From Arthrobacter alpinus (GTDB taxonomy: Bacteria; Actinomycetota; Actinomycetes; Actinomycetales; Micrococcaceae), in NCBI RefSeq assembly GCF_900105965.1, contig NZ_FNTV01000001.1:3100001-3164000 (forward strand): 64,000 nt of DNA. The letters run 5' to 3'. Under the pieces are notes generated by a model. The model made no database searches. It was not told the DNA's origin and saw only the letters and a program-made list of their open reading frames with translations. Positions within the stretch are counted from its first letter, which is position 1, and each line of letters starts with the position of its first letter. The position numbers were made by a program, and so were the translations under genes. This document shows positions 1 to 9,617 of the stretch, in pieces.

Positions 1-561
1 GAGAGCCCCAGCGTCATGATCGATTACGGCCAGGGAATCCAAGACCTGGCCGCGCATTTGGCAGATCTCGGGCACACCAAGATCGCCTACGTTGCCGGCC
101 CTGCCAACAGTGCTTCAAACGCACTTCGCGTGGCGGGCCTTGAAAAATTCAAGCTGACCCATCCACACGTGGACATCACGTACCTGAACAACGGGTCAAC
201 GTTTGAGGATGGCTACGAGTCTGCCGACGACGTGATTGCCAGTGGGGCCACAGGGGTCCTCGCCTTCAACGACCTCACGGCCATGGGGTTGTTGAGCAGT
301 CTCAACGAGCGCGGCATCAAGGTTCCCGCGGACATCTCCGTCACGGGTTTTGATGACATTCCGTTCGCTCGCTACACCACTCCTCCGCTGACCACCGCGG
401 CGGTTCCCATCATGGAAGTGGGCGAACACGCATGGGCACAGATGCGGGACCTGCTCTTTGGGAATGCCATCACAGAACCGGTCCAGGTGTTTGAACCCCA
501 TGTGGTGGTGCGCGGCAGCACTGGCGTACCGGCCACCGCCAAGACGACAGTGCAGCTTTGA
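1..561 (+). CDS. LacI-family transcriptional regulator, C-terminal part (5' end outside window)
   Basis: The reading frame is open from base 1, so the N-terminal helix-turn-helix lies before the window. The 186 visible residues are the second half of a periplasmic-binding-protein-like effector domain. They include the family signature GFDDIPFARYTTPPLTT near residues 113 to 130 and a typical ending VVVRGSTG. Such proteins bind a sugar and release an operator. It converges on the oxidase gene 16 bases downstream. It may control one of the nearby sugar units, but the target is not shown by the sequence. An internal ATG at 16 is not a plausible start because the preceding codons continue the fold. 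Confidence 0.88.
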   Translation, partial: ESPSVMIDYGQGIQDLAAHLADLGHTKIAYVAGPANSASNALRVAGLEKFKLTHPHVDITYLNNGSTFEDGYESADDVIASGATGVLAFNDLTAMGLLSSLNERGIKVPADISVTGFDDIPFARYTTPPLTTAAVPIMEVGEHAWAQMRDLLFGNAITEPVQVFEPHVVVRGSTGVPATAKTTVQL

Positions 562-577
562 ACGCCGCGCAGCCGAT

Positions 578-1837
578 TTAGCGCAGAGGGTTGAAGTGGC
601 GCGCGATGGCCGGCCCGGAAGTGCCGGCCAGCCCCGCCGCGACCATCTTGCCGGTCAGCGGACCCAGCGCAATCCCCCACATGCCGTGACCTCCCGCCAC
701 ATGGACACGCGGGGACGCGGTGGCCCCCACCAACGGGAAACCATCGGTGGTGCAGGGACGCGACCCCACCCACTCCTCGGCACGGTCTTCCCAATTGATG
801 CCCGTAAACATGGGCGAGGCAGCATCCACAATGGCCTTGATGCGGCGCGGGTCCAGGGCCGCATCGGCACTGCGGAACTCCATCATGCCGGCCACCCGCA
901 GCCTGTCCCCCAGGGGAGTGCAGGCCACACGCTGGGCCGGAAAATAGATGGGGCGGGTGGGCATGGCCTCGGGAACCACCGTGAAACTGTAGCCGCGCCC
1001 GGCCTGAACCACGCGTTTGACGCCGAACTTGCGCGCCAGCGTCCCCAACCACGCGCCCGTGGCAAGGACTACGGCGTCGGCCTTGATCAAGCGCCCTTCC
1101 GAACCAATCACATCCACGCCCTCCCCCGTGTCCCGGACGTCAAAAACAGTGAAGGCCGTGACCAGGGTTGCCCCCCTGGCAACCACTGTGTCTGCGAGTG
1201 AGTGCATGAAGGCAGGCGGGTTGATGAAACGTTGGTTGCGGATTTCAATTCCGGCAACAACGCCTGCGCCAAGAGTGGGCTCAAGATCCCGGATCTGATC
1301 CCCCGTGATGATGTTGAAGTCCACCTGGCCGCCCGTTTCGCGGATAACGTGGAATTCCCGAATCAGGGCCTCGCGGGCCTGCAAGGTGGAAAACCCGGCC
1401 AGGAAGGGATCGGCCAGGTGAGTGGCCTCGGCAACGGTCGGGGTGCCCGCAGCAAGTTCGTCGAAAGCGTCGATCCCGGTCCGGCCGATCTCGGCAAAAA
1501 TGCCCATCGCCCTACGCCATTTGGCTGGCGTGCAATTACGCGTAAATCCCAACAGAAACTTCAGCAGTGATGGATCGGTGGACAGCGGAATATACAGCGG
1601 CGATGCGGGGTCAATCATGGCCTTGAGTCCGTAGTGCAGAACAGCCGGCTCGCTCAAGGGCAGCGTCAGCGCCGGGGTGAGCCAGCCGGCGTTGCCCCAG
1701 GAAGATCCTGACGCCACCTCGCCACGATCAACCACCGTGACCTGGATACCGTGCTCCTGCAAATACCAGGCCGTGGACAAACCAATAATTCCCGCACCAA
1801 CCACAACCACATGTTCAGGCGCCTTTGCACTGACCAC
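578..1837 (-). CDS. FAD-dependent D-amino-acid dehydrogenase-like oxidoreductase (DadA family)
   Basis: A 419-residue protein with an N-terminal Rossmann motif VVGAGIIG (about residues 12 to 19) followed by the DAO-type segment SSWGNAGWLTP. Near the C-terminus is the FAD-contacting stretch GGHGMWGIALGPLTGK. Family members oxidise D-amino acids or related secondary amines to the keto acid plus ammonia. The length matches DadA (about 410 to 430). The GTG start at 1837 follows an AAGGAG site eight bases upstream, so it is preferred. The gene is divergent from the GH35 gene and monocistronic. The exact substrate is unknown; sarcosine- or hydroxyproline-type oxidases look similar. Confidence 0.85.
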   Translation of the reverse strand: MVSAKAPEHVVVVGAGIIGLSTAWYLQEHGIQVTVVDRGEVASGSSWGNAGWLTPALTLPLSEPAVLHYGLKAMIDPASPLYIPLSTDPSLLKFLLGFTRNCTPAKWRRAMGIFAEIGRTGIDAFDELAAGTPTVAEATHLADPFLAGFSTLQAREALIREFHVIRETGGQVDFNIITGDQIRDLEPTLGAGVVAGIEIRNQRFINPPAFMHSLADTVVARGATLVTAFTVFDVRDTGEGVDVIGSEGRLIKADAVVLATGAWLGTLARKFGVKRVVQAGRGYSFTVVPEAMPTRPIYFPAQRVACTPLGDRLRVAGMMEFRSADAALDPRRIKAIVDAASPMFTGINWEDRAEEWVGSRPCTTDGFPLVGATASPRVHVAGGHGMWGIALGPLTGKMVAAGLAGTSGPAIARHFNPLR

Positions 1838-1978
1838 GATTCACACTCCTTGAGCATTGGCCGGCCACTTTTCACACCGGCGCTATCCCCAACATAATCT
1901 CGTTTGGACATTCCCTCAATCGGCAGGCCCCGGCGTGAGTGGTGATCCCCTGAGGCATAATGTGAGGCAGCCCATAAA

Positions 1979-1990
1979 TGAATCGATACA
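1979..1990. promoter_or_regulatory. Putative LacI-type operator before GH35 gene
   Basis: TGAATCGATACA is a near-perfect palindrome (one mismatch to TGAATCGATTCA) lying just upstream of the AAAGGA ribosome site of the GH35 gene. It resembles the operator at the rhamnose promoter (TGAAACGATTCA). A CATAAT -10-like hexamer lies at 1956 to 1961, so a repressor here would block transcription or elongation. The role is inferred. Confidence 0.45.
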
Positions 1991-1999
1991 AAGGAACCC

Positions 2000-4330
2000 A
2001 TGCCCCACGTCACCGTCCACCTGCCAGAACCGCCAACGAACGGGCAGCTCCGCATGGGCGCCGCCGGAATCACCGCCAACAGCCAGCACCTTAGCCGGGA
2101 CGGTGCCGCATGGTTCCCAGTCATGGGTGAATACCACTACAGTCGCCAGAAGCCCCGCCAGTGGCGGACCGGGCTTGAACGCATGAAGCAGGGCGGCATC
2201 ACAGTCGTTTCAACCTACGTCTTCTGGCATCATCACGAGGAACGCCAAGGCATCTTCCGCTGGTCCGGAAACCGCAATCTCCGAGCGTTTGTTGAGCTCT
2301 GCGCCGAACTTGGCCTGGACGCCGTCGTGCGCATTGGACCGTGGGCCCATGGAGAGGCGCGCAATGGAGGCTTCCCGGACTGGCTCCAGGCGCTGCCCCT
2401 CAACCACCGCAGCAACGATCCCCGCTATCTGGAGCAGGTGCGGCCCTTCTTTGCCCAGATTTCGCGCCAGCTCAGCGGCCTGTTCCACGGCACCGGCGGC
2501 CCCATTGTGGCCCTGCAGGTGGAGAATGAGCTGTATGACCGATCCGGGCACATCCTTTCGCTGAAGGAAATGGCCCAGGACCTTGGCATGGACGCACCCC
2601 TATGGACCGCGACCGCTTGGGGCGGCGCACAACTGCCAGCCGGTGAGGTGCTGCCGCTCTACGGCGGCTACCCCGAGGCATTCTGGGAAGACGCCCACCC
2701 CGGATGGGCACGCGGCAACCGAAAGCACTATTTCTTCAGCCACATCCGCGACGACCACTCCATAGGGGCGGACCTGCGCCCCACAACTGCGGTCGGGGCG
2801 GGAACATCCGGAGTCCCGGCGCCCTTTGCGACCTGCGAACTGGGCGGTGGCATGCCGTCGGCCTATCACCGCAGGCCGATCATTCCTGCAGCAGATGTTT
2901 CCGCACTGGCCCTGGCCAAGATCGGCAGCGGCTCCACATGGCAGGGCTACTACATGTTCCACGGCGCCTCCCAAGGCCTGGGCGAGCTTTCCTCGTTGCA
3001 GGAGTCCCAAGCCACCGGCTACCCCAACGACCTGCCCGTCATGAGCTATGACTTTCAGGCACCGCTGGGTGAGCACGGCCAGCTCAGGGAGTCCTACCAT
3101 CGGCTGAGGATGCAGCATTTTTTCCTGGCCGAAGCAGGTCCGGCGTTGGCACGGATGCCCATGACGCTTCCGGCCGCGGTCCCATCAAGCCTTGACGACT
3201 CTGAAACGCTCCGCTGGTCCGTGCGCAGCGACGGCCAGGCCGGATTCATCTTCGTCAACAACCACCAGCCCTCCAGCGATGCGCTGGGGGCAAAGAGTGG
3301 TGTTCAATTCGACCTCACGCTGGCCGACGGCGGGCAGCTCACTGTCCCGCGGCAACCGGCCACCATTGCCGGAGGCGCGCATTTCGTGTGGCCGTTCAAT
3401 TTTCCGATGGGCGAGGAAGCAACTCTGTTGCACACCACCACGGAACTGTTGACGACCCTGCCTGTTGGGGGCACAACGTGCTTTGTGTTTTCCCGGACCG
3501 AGGGCGTGGAGCCTGAGTTTGATATTGCCATTTCCGCGAACGACGGCGGATTCCGCCAAAGGCTGCAGCTGGCAGTTCCGCCGGGTGCCGGGCCTCTCGA
3601 GCTGTCCGTCAGCGATAGCGTGTCCATCTTGCTCGTCGACGGGCCCACTGCCATGCGCCTGTGGAAAGGAGAGTTCGCTGGAGCGGAAAGAATCATCTTG
3701 GCTGATTCACTGCTGGTGACCGGCGGGACCCTGCAGCTGGACGTCACGGCGCCCCGGCAGGAGATCGGCGTCTATCCTCCCGTGGAGCACGTGATCGCAT
3801 TGCCTGATCGGTTGGGAGCCACCGTCAATAAATTGGAGGACAGCGGGCCGTTCAGCATGTTTTCGGTGGAAGTTGAGGCCGGCATGCTCTCAACATCCAT
3901 GTCGGTGCAGACGCTACAAGGCGCTTCCGGCCCGGCTCCCCTGCGCATCGGAGGAACCCAGAACCGGGCTGGGGCACCGTTGGAGATGGACTACGCCCAC
4001 GCGGCCCACTTTCATCTTGACTTCACGGCAGAACAACTGCCGGCAAGCGTGCAAAACCTGCTGCGAATCAGGTGGACGGGAGACGCGGCAAGGGCCTTGC
4101 TGGATGGACAGCTGCTCTCCGACAACTACTGGAACGGCCTGGCCTGGGACATCGACCTCACGGAACACCGGGACGAACTGCTGCGCCACGGGTTGACCAT
4201 TCAGGCGTTCCCCTTCAACCCTGCCGCACCAATCTACGTCGAGGAATCCATCAGGCCCGGGCAGGCAACCCTTGAAATCTCAGATGTACGCATCCTGCAT
4301 CAAGGCTCCATCCACCTGACTCTCCCCTAG
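2000..4330 (+). CDS. Glycoside hydrolase family 35 beta-galactosidase
   Basis: A 776-residue protein without a signal peptide, hence probably cytoplasmic. The GH35 TIM barrel fills the first half. The acid/base glutamate is E177 in LQVENELYD and the probable nucleophile is E280 in ATCELGGGM. C-terminal beta domains follow, as in bacterial and plant GH35 enzymes. It should release terminal beta-galactose, for example from galactan side chains of rhamnogalacturonan I. AAAGGA precedes the ATG by five bases. It stands alone between divergent and convergent neighbours, with its own putative LacI operator. It complements the GH42 enzyme at 19894. Confidence 0.9.
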   Translation: MPHVTVHLPEPPTNGQLRMGAAGITANSQHLSRDGAAWFPVMGEYHYSRQKPRQWRTGLERMKQGGITVVSTYVFWHHHEERQGIFRWSGNRNLRAFVELCAELGLDAVVRIGPWAHGEARNGGFPDWLQALPLNHRSNDPRYLEQVRPFFAQISRQLSGLFHGTGGPIVALQVENELYDRSGHILSLKEMAQDLGMDAPLWTATAWGGAQLPAGEVLPLYGGYPEAFWEDAHPGWARGNRKHYFFSHIRDDHSIGADLRPTTAVGAGTSGVPAPFATCELGGGMPSAYHRRPIIPAADVSALALAKIGSGSTWQGYYMFHGASQGLGELSSLQESQATGYPNDLPVMSYDFQAPLGEHGQLRESYHRLRMQHFFLAEAGPALARMPMTLPAAVPSSLDDSETLRWSVRSDGQAGFIFVNNHQPSSDALGAKSGVQFDLTLADGGQLTVPRQPATIAGGAHFVWPFNFPMGEEATLLHTTTELLTTLPVGGTTCFVFSRTEGVEPEFDIAISANDGGFRQRLQLAVPPGAGPLELSVSDSVSILLVDGPTAMRLWKGEFAGAERIILADSLLVTGGTLQLDVTAPRQEIGVYPPVEHVIALPDRLGATVNKLEDSGPFSMFSVEVEAGMLSTSMSVQTLQGASGPAPLRIGGTQNRAGAPLEMDYAHAAHFHLDFTAEQLPASVQNLLRIRWTGDAARALLDGQLLSDNYWNGLAWDIDLTEHRDELLRHGLTIQAFPFNPAAPIYVEESIRPGQATLEISDVRILHQGSIHLTLP

Positions 4331-4403
4331 CAGGCTCACCGACAAGGCAACCCGCAGGCAGGTTTCCCTTGCCGACAGTGCCGGCGGGGAGGGCCAGTTG
4401 TCA

Positions 4404-5816
4404 TCAGGGGCGGACTTCAACGTCCTCGAGGAGTTCATCCCCCAGCTCGTCGGAGGCAGCCGGGTTGGCACCCTTGTTGCGGTAGCGGAACACACCGATG
4501 GCCACGACCACGGCCGCCAGCCCCACCGACAACAGCAATGCCTCCCGGGTTTGGGGAACAATCACCATGCCGATGAGCAAGGCCGTGATAGCCACGATGG
4601 AAAGCCAGGTCAGGTACGGGAAGAGCCACATCTTCAAGGCGAGATCCTTCGCCTCGGCGCCCATCCGGCGTCGCAAGATCAGTTGGGAAAGCGCAATCAC
4701 CAGCCAGACGAACAACGCGATGGCGCCGGAGGTGTTGACCATGAACAGGAATACCTTGTCCGGTGACAGGTAGTTCAGGCCCACGGTCACGAAACCCACC
4801 ACGGTGGAGGCCAGGACGGCACTCACCGGGACGCCGCGCTTGGAGATCTTGCGCCAAGACTTGGGGGCATCGCCGCGTGTGGACAGGGAAAACAGCATGC
4901 GGCTGGCCGTGTACAGGCCAGAATTCAGGCAGGAGAGCACGGAGGTCAGGACCACAACGTCCATGATGGTGCCGGCGCCGGGGATTCCGAACAGCTCAAT
5001 CACGGCGACGTAGGGGCTCTTGGCCACCGAGGCATCATTCCACGGCAGCAGGGTCACAACAATGGCGACGGAGCCAATGTAGAACACAAGGATGCGCCAC
5101 ACTGTGGATTTCACGGCCTTCTTCACAGCGTCTACGGGGTTCTCGGACTCACCGGCCGCGATCGTGGCAATCTCAGCACCAAAGAAGGAGAACACCACTA
5201 CCAGGACACCTGCCAGCACGGCTCCCGGACCGCTCGGGAAGAATCCGCCGTTGCCTGTGAGATTTGAAAGGCCGGGAGCGTCCACGCCCGGCAAGAATCC
5301 GAGGATCGCAACAATGCCCAGTAGGAGGAAAACGATGATCGCGGCGACCTTGACGGAGGCGAACCAAAATTCAAATTCACCGTAAGACTTTACGGAGGCC
5401 ACATTAGTCAATGTGAGGAGCACCATCAGGATCAATGCCCATTGCCACTGGTCGACGCCTGGCACCCAACGGTGCATGATGGCCGCTCCGGCCGTGGCTT
5501 CAACACCGAGGACAATGATCCAGAACCAGGCGTACAGCCATCCGATGCTGAATCCGGCCCACCGCCCAAGAGCCTTGTCCGCGTAGGTGGAGAAGGACCC
5601 GGTTTCAGGATGCGCGGCTGCCATTTCGCCCAGCATCCGCATCACCAAGATCACCACAAGGCCGGCCGCCGCATACGCAACCAAAATGCCGGGACCGGCC
5701 TGCTGGATAGCAGCGCCGGATCCTACAAAGAGTCCGGCGCCGATTACTCCGGCAATGGCAATCATGGACAGGTGGCGGGGTTTGAGGGTCTTCGACAATT
5801 GCTGCTCTGACTGCAT
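4404..5816 (-). CDS. APC-family amino acid permease (GabP/AnsP-like)
   Basis: A 470-residue integral membrane protein with about 12 hydrophobic segments. Near the N-terminus is the APC motif IAIAGVIGAGLFVGSG (about residues 20 to 35), and GESENPVDAVKKA follows TM6, as in the GABA/asparagine permease subgroup. It imports an amino acid with protons; the substrate cannot be fixed from sequence. AGAGGAAG lies eight bases before the ATG. It is monocistronic, with its promoter presumably in the 256-base gap downstream of rhaB. It is not obviously linked to rhamnose use, and may pair with the oxidase at 578. Confidence 0.88.
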   Translation of the reverse strand: MQSEQQLSKTLKPRHLSMIAIAGVIGAGLFVGSGAAIQQAGPGILVAYAAAGLVVILVMRMLGEMAAAHPETGSFSTYADKALGRWAGFSIGWLYAWFWIIVLGVEATAGAAIMHRWVPGVDQWQWALILMVLLTLTNVASVKSYGEFEFWFASVKVAAIIVFLLLGIVAILGFLPGVDAPGLSNLTGNGGFFPSGPGAVLAGVLVVVFSFFGAEIATIAAGESENPVDAVKKAVKSTVWRILVFYIGSVAIVVTLLPWNDASVAKSPYVAVIELFGIPGAGTIMDVVVLTSVLSCLNSGLYTASRMLFSLSTRGDAPKSWRKISKRGVPVSAVLASTVVGFVTVGLNYLSPDKVFLFMVNTSGAIALFVWLVIALSQLILRRRMGAEAKDLALKMWLFPYLTWLSIVAITALLIGMVIVPQTREALLLSVGLAAVVVAIGVFRYRNKGANPAASDELGDELLEDVEVRP

Positions 5817-6072
5817 TGGTAAAACTTCCTCTTGGGGTTCCCCTGTGCGGCAGCAAGGCCGCGGGATTCCGTGAGTTGGATCACGGGGGACGCCCCAGCC
5901 TAAAACGGGCCTTGCCTCTGCCCGTTGTCCATAGTCCCAAAATGACGTGCAGGAATCTGGGCAGGTGCACTAAAAGTGCCCTTCGAGCTGCGGTTTGTTG
6001 ACCGTGAGGCAACGATCCGTGCGCAATCGTGCCCCTCTGCCAATCTGCCGTGCGGCGCGGACCGCTGCCCCG

Positions 6073-7536
6073 CTAGATAATCGCCCTGTCCCGAGGTCCG
6101 TACGTGATGTTGGAACCGCTGGCCGCAACAATGGCACGCAAGTTCTCCAAAGTCCCCGCCGCCACCCCTGCCGCCCGTGCCTGGATGAGGACATTTCCCA
6201 GCGCAGTGGCTTCCACCGGACCGGCCACCACGGGCAACCCCGTGGAATCGGCCGTCAGCTGGCACAGCAGCTCGTTTTGCGATCCGCCGCCAACAATGTG
6301 GATCACGTCCACGCGCTTGCCGGAGAGCTCCGCAGCCGTAGCAAGCGTTTTGGCGTAGGCTGCGGCGAGGCTATCGAGAATACAACGCACGACGGCGGCT
6401 GGCTGGGTTCCCAGCTCACCTCCCGCCGCCTGCACCGCTGCATGGATGCGGGCGGGCATGTTTCCCGGGGCGATGAACTCGTCGGAATCCACGTCGATCA
6501 GTGGGCCTCCCGCAGGCTCGGCGGCGGCTGCCGCCAAGATCTCGGGCAAGGACAGCGCCGGTGCCTGTGAACCCGGCGCCTCGGCGTCGGAGGCGTCTTG
6601 TCCCCAGGTGCGCATCGATTCGCTGAGGAGCCACAGCCCGCCGACGTTGCGCAGGTACCGGATGGTGCCGTCCACGCCGCGTTCGTTCGTGAAATTCGCC
6701 AGTCGGCTTGCCTCGGACAGGACCGGTGAGTCAAGCTCCACACCCACCAGCGACCACGTACCGGAGGAGATGTACGCGAAATTCGTGGTGGCTGCAGGAA
6801 CGGCAGCCACGGCAGAGGCGGTGTCGTGGCTGCCCACGGCAACCACCGGGGTGGTCCGGGGCAAACCGGTCCGGGCCGCAATGTCCGGAAGCAAAACGCC
6901 GATGGTTTCGCCGGGCTCGATCAATGGCGGAAACAAGTCCACGGACAAGCCGAGCGCCGCCATGAATTCGGTGGCCCACTCCTGTGCCACGGCATCGTAA
7001 AGTCCTGTGGTGGAGGCGTTCGTTGACTCGGTTCGACGCTGGCCTGTCAGCAGGTGGGCCAGCAGGTCCGGGATCAACAACGCTTGTTTGCCGGCCAGAT
7101 CCTGTTCGGTGGCTAGCTGGAAGATGGTGTTGAACGGCAGGTGTTGGAGCCCGGTGGTCTCATACAGCCTGGCGGCGGCGATGAGTTCGTGAACGCCAGC
7201 CACGGCGGTGGAACCCCTGCCGTCCCGGTAGCTAAACACCGGTCCGGCGAGGGCGCCGTCGGCAGCAACAAGGCCGTAGTCAACAGCCCAGGTGTCGATG
7301 CCAATGCTTTCAATCCTCGAGCCCTCCAACTTCGCATGCTCCGCGGCTGCCTTGAGCCCCGCGAGAACCTCCGCGAAAAGTGCTTCGAAGTCCCAGTGAA
7401 GAGAACCGTCAACGGCCGCGACGCCATTGGGAAAACGGTGCACCACCTGCAGATCTGCGATGCCCTCGGCGAGGCTGCCGACAATGACGCGGCCCGAAGA
7501 CGCACCGATGTCGACGGCGGCAAACAAGGCTGTCAT
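6073..7536 (-). CDS. rhaB: Rhamnulokinase
   Basis: A 487-residue FGGY-family sugar kinase. The first ATPase lobe begins with the phosphate-binding loop VDIGASSGRVIVG, and the second lobe has HIVGGGSQNELLCQL. It phosphorylates L-rhamnulose to L-rhamnulose 1-phosphate. Its ATG overlaps the stop codon of rhaE (ATGA), so the two are translationally coupled. It is the last gene of rhaM-rhaI-rhaE-rhaB. The assignment over other FGGY kinases rests on similarity and on the operon, which contains every other rhamnose enzyme. Confidence 0.93.
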   Translation of the reverse strand: MTALFAAVDIGASSGRVIVGSLAEGIADLQVVHRFPNGVAAVDGSLHWDFEALFAEVLAGLKAAAEHAKLEGSRIESIGIDTWAVDYGLVAADGALAGPVFSYRDGRGSTAVAGVHELIAAARLYETTGLQHLPFNTIFQLATEQDLAGKQALLIPDLLAHLLTGQRRTESTNASTTGLYDAVAQEWATEFMAALGLSVDLFPPLIEPGETIGVLLPDIAARTGLPRTTPVVAVGSHDTASAVAAVPAATTNFAYISSGTWSLVGVELDSPVLSEASRLANFTNERGVDGTIRYLRNVGGLWLLSESMRTWGQDASDAEAPGSQAPALSLPEILAAAAAEPAGGPLIDVDSDEFIAPGNMPARIHAAVQAAGGELGTQPAAVVRCILDSLAAAYAKTLATAAELSGKRVDVIHIVGGGSQNELLCQLTADSTGLPVVAGPVEATALGNVLIQARAAGVAAGTLENLRAIVAASGSNITYGPRDRAII

Positions 7537-9614
7537 CGCAGAAAGGCTGCGGCTACGCCGGCGTCCACGGGGATGTGCAGGCCCGTGGTGTGGGACAGTT
7601 CGGCAGAGGTCAGCACGGCGGCGGCGTTGGCCACGTTCTCGGGCAGCACCTCGCGCTTGAGCAGGGTTCGCTGTGCGTAGTATTCACCCAGGTTTTCCTC
7701 GTCCACACCATAGACGGCTGCGCGCTTGGCGCCCCAGCCGCCGGCAAAGATGCCCGAGCCGCGGACAACGCCGTCGGGGTTGATGCCGTTGACACGGACG
7801 CCGTATTCGCCCAGTTCGGCAGCGAGCAGGCGCACCTGGTGGGCCTGGTCGGCCTTGGTGGCCGAGTAGGCGATGTTGTTGGGACCGGCAAACACGGAGT
7901 TTTTGGAGGAAATGTAGATGATGTCCCCGCCCATGTCCTGCTCGATCAGCACCTTCGCGGCCGCCTTGGAGACCAGGAAGGAGCCCTTGGCCATGACGTT
8001 GTGCTGCAGGTCCCAGTCCTTTTCACTCGTTTCCAGCAACGGCTTGGAGATGGACAGCCCGGCGTTGTTGACCACCAGATCCAGCCCGCCAAAGGCCAGC
8101 ACGGCAGCATCCACTGCGCTTTGAACGGCGGCTTCATCCGTGACATCGGCCTTGATGCCGATGGCCACATCCGGGCCGCCCAACTCCAGCGCAACAGCCT
8201 GGGCGGCTTCAAGGTTCAGGTCCGCAATGACGATGCAGGCACCTTCCGCGGCAAGACGGGTGGCAATGGCTTTTCCAATGCCCGACGCCGCGCCCGTAAC
8301 CAGTGCGATGCGGGTGGCATGCGATTTCGGCTTGGGCAGGCGCGCCAGCTTGGCCTCCTCCAAAGCCCAGTATTCAATCCGGAACTTCTCCGCCTCGTCA
8401 ATGGGCGCATAGGTGGAGAGAGATTCGGCTCCCCGCATGACGTTGATGGCATTGAGGTAGAACTCGCCCGCCACGCGTGCCGTCTGCTTGTTGGCTCCGT
8501 AGGAGAACATGCCGACGCCGGGGATCAAGACAATGGCCGGATCCGCGCCACGCATCGCGGGAGAATCCGCAACGGCGTGGCGGTCGTAGTAGGCCGCATA
8601 GTCCGTGCGGTATTCGGCGTGAAGTTCCTTCAGCCGTGCGATCGAGTCTTCTATCGAAGCATCCGCAGGAAGGTCAAGGATCAACGGTTTGACCTTGGTG
8701 CGCAGGAAATGGTCCGGGCAGCTGGTTCCCAACGCGCCCAGGCGCGGGTGCTCGGCCGACGCCAAAAATTCAAGCACGGCGGAATCGTCACTGAAGTGAC
8801 CCACTGCGGACTTGTCCGTGGAGGCCAGGCCGCGGATGGTCGGAGCCAGGGCGGCTGCCTTGGCCTTTCGCTCGGCGTCGGACAAGGCAGCGTAGCCGGG
8901 CAGCTCCGCTCCGAAGGCGTTCGGGCGGCCATGGGCGTTGATATACGCCTCGGCCGCCTCAATGATCCACAGGGAGTTGGCTTCGGCTTCCTCACTTGTA
9001 TCTCCCCAAGCAGTGATGCCGTGACCGCCCAAGATGGTGCCGATGGCCTCGGGATTGCTCTCCTTGACGGCCGCAATATCCAGACCCAGCTGGAAACCGG
9101 GGCGGCGCCACGGAACCCACGCAACTTTGTCACCAAAGATTGTGGCGGTCAGCGCTTCGCCGTCGGCCGCGGTTGCAATAGCAATACCGGAATCCGGGTG
9201 CAGGTGGTCCACGTGCGCCGCATCGACCAGGCCGTGCATGGCCGTGTCGATCGAGGGAGCCGCACCACCCTTGCCAAACAGGCAGTAATCAAACGCGGCG
9301 ACCATTTCATCTTCACGCTCAACACCCGGGTAGGTGTTGACCATGGCGCGCATACGGTCCAGGCGCAGAACGGCCAGGCCGGAGTCCTTCAGCGTGCCCA
9401 GGTCCCCGCCGGAGCCCTTGACCCACAGCAGCTCCACGGGTTTGCCCGTCACAGGGTCCGTCGCGGCGCCCTTGGCGGAGGTGTTGCCACCGGCGTAGTT
9501 TGTATTGCGCTTGTCGGCGCCCAGACGGTTGGAGCGTGAGATCAAGGCGGCCACGGTGTCGGTGCCCTGAGCCGCGGCGGCCGGAGCCGGCGTCGTACTT
9601 GTTGCGTTAGTCAT
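7533..9614 (-). CDS. rhaE: Bifunctional rhamnulose-1-phosphate aldolase / lactaldehyde (short-chain) dehydrogenase
   Basis: A 693-residue two-domain protein. Residues 1 to about 420 are a class II aldolase domain with the zinc-ligand stretch HVDHLHPDS. The remainder is a short-chain dehydrogenase with the cofactor loop VTGAASGIGKAIA and catalytic YSATK. The fusion (RhaEW type) cleaves rhamnulose 1-phosphate to dihydroxyacetone phosphate plus L-lactaldehyde and oxidises the aldehyde to lactate. This variant is typical of actinobacteria, Bacillus and rhizobia and replaces separate RhaD and aldehyde dehydrogenase proteins. It starts three bases after rhaI ends. Long open frames on the opposite strand are GC-driven shadows. 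Confidence 0.95.
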   Translation of the reverse strand: MTNATSTTPAPAAAAQGTDTVAALISRSNRLGADKRNTNYAGGNTSAKGAATDPVTGKPVELLWVKGSGGDLGTLKDSGLAVLRLDRMRAMVNTYPGVEREDEMVAAFDYCLFGKGGAAPSIDTAMHGLVDAAHVDHLHPDSGIAIATAADGEALTATIFGDKVAWVPWRRPGFQLGLDIAAVKESNPEAIGTILGGHGITAWGDTSEEAEANSLWIIEAAEAYINAHGRPNAFGAELPGYAALSDAERKAKAAALAPTIRGLASTDKSAVGHFSDDSAVLEFLASAEHPRLGALGTSCPDHFLRTKVKPLILDLPADASIEDSIARLKELHAEYRTDYAAYYDRHAVADSPAMRGADPAIVLIPGVGMFSYGANKQTARVAGEFYLNAINVMRGAESLSTYAPIDEAEKFRIEYWALEEAKLARLPKPKSHATRIALVTGAASGIGKAIATRLAAEGACIVIADLNLEAAQAVALELGGPDVAIGIKADVTDEAAVQSAVDAAVLAFGGLDLVVNNAGLSISKPLLETSEKDWDLQHNVMAKGSFLVSKAAAKVLIEQDMGGDIIYISSKNSVFAGPNNIAYSATKADQAHQVRLLAAELGEYGVRVNGINPDGVVRGSGIFAGGWGAKRAAVYGVDEENLGEYYAQRTLLKREVLPENVANAAAVLTSAELSHTTGLHIPVDAGVAAAFLR

Positions 9615-9617
9615 TTC

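Noticed and set aside
4331..4403. Possible hairpin after the GH35 gene (AAGGCAACC with GGTTTCCCTT)
   Set aside because: Arms do not pair cleanly and no T-run follows.
7575..9539. 654-codon open frame on the plus strand opposite rhaE
   Set aside because: A GC-driven shadow of a clearly homologous gene; its translation is Gly/Arg/His-rich with no recognisable domain.
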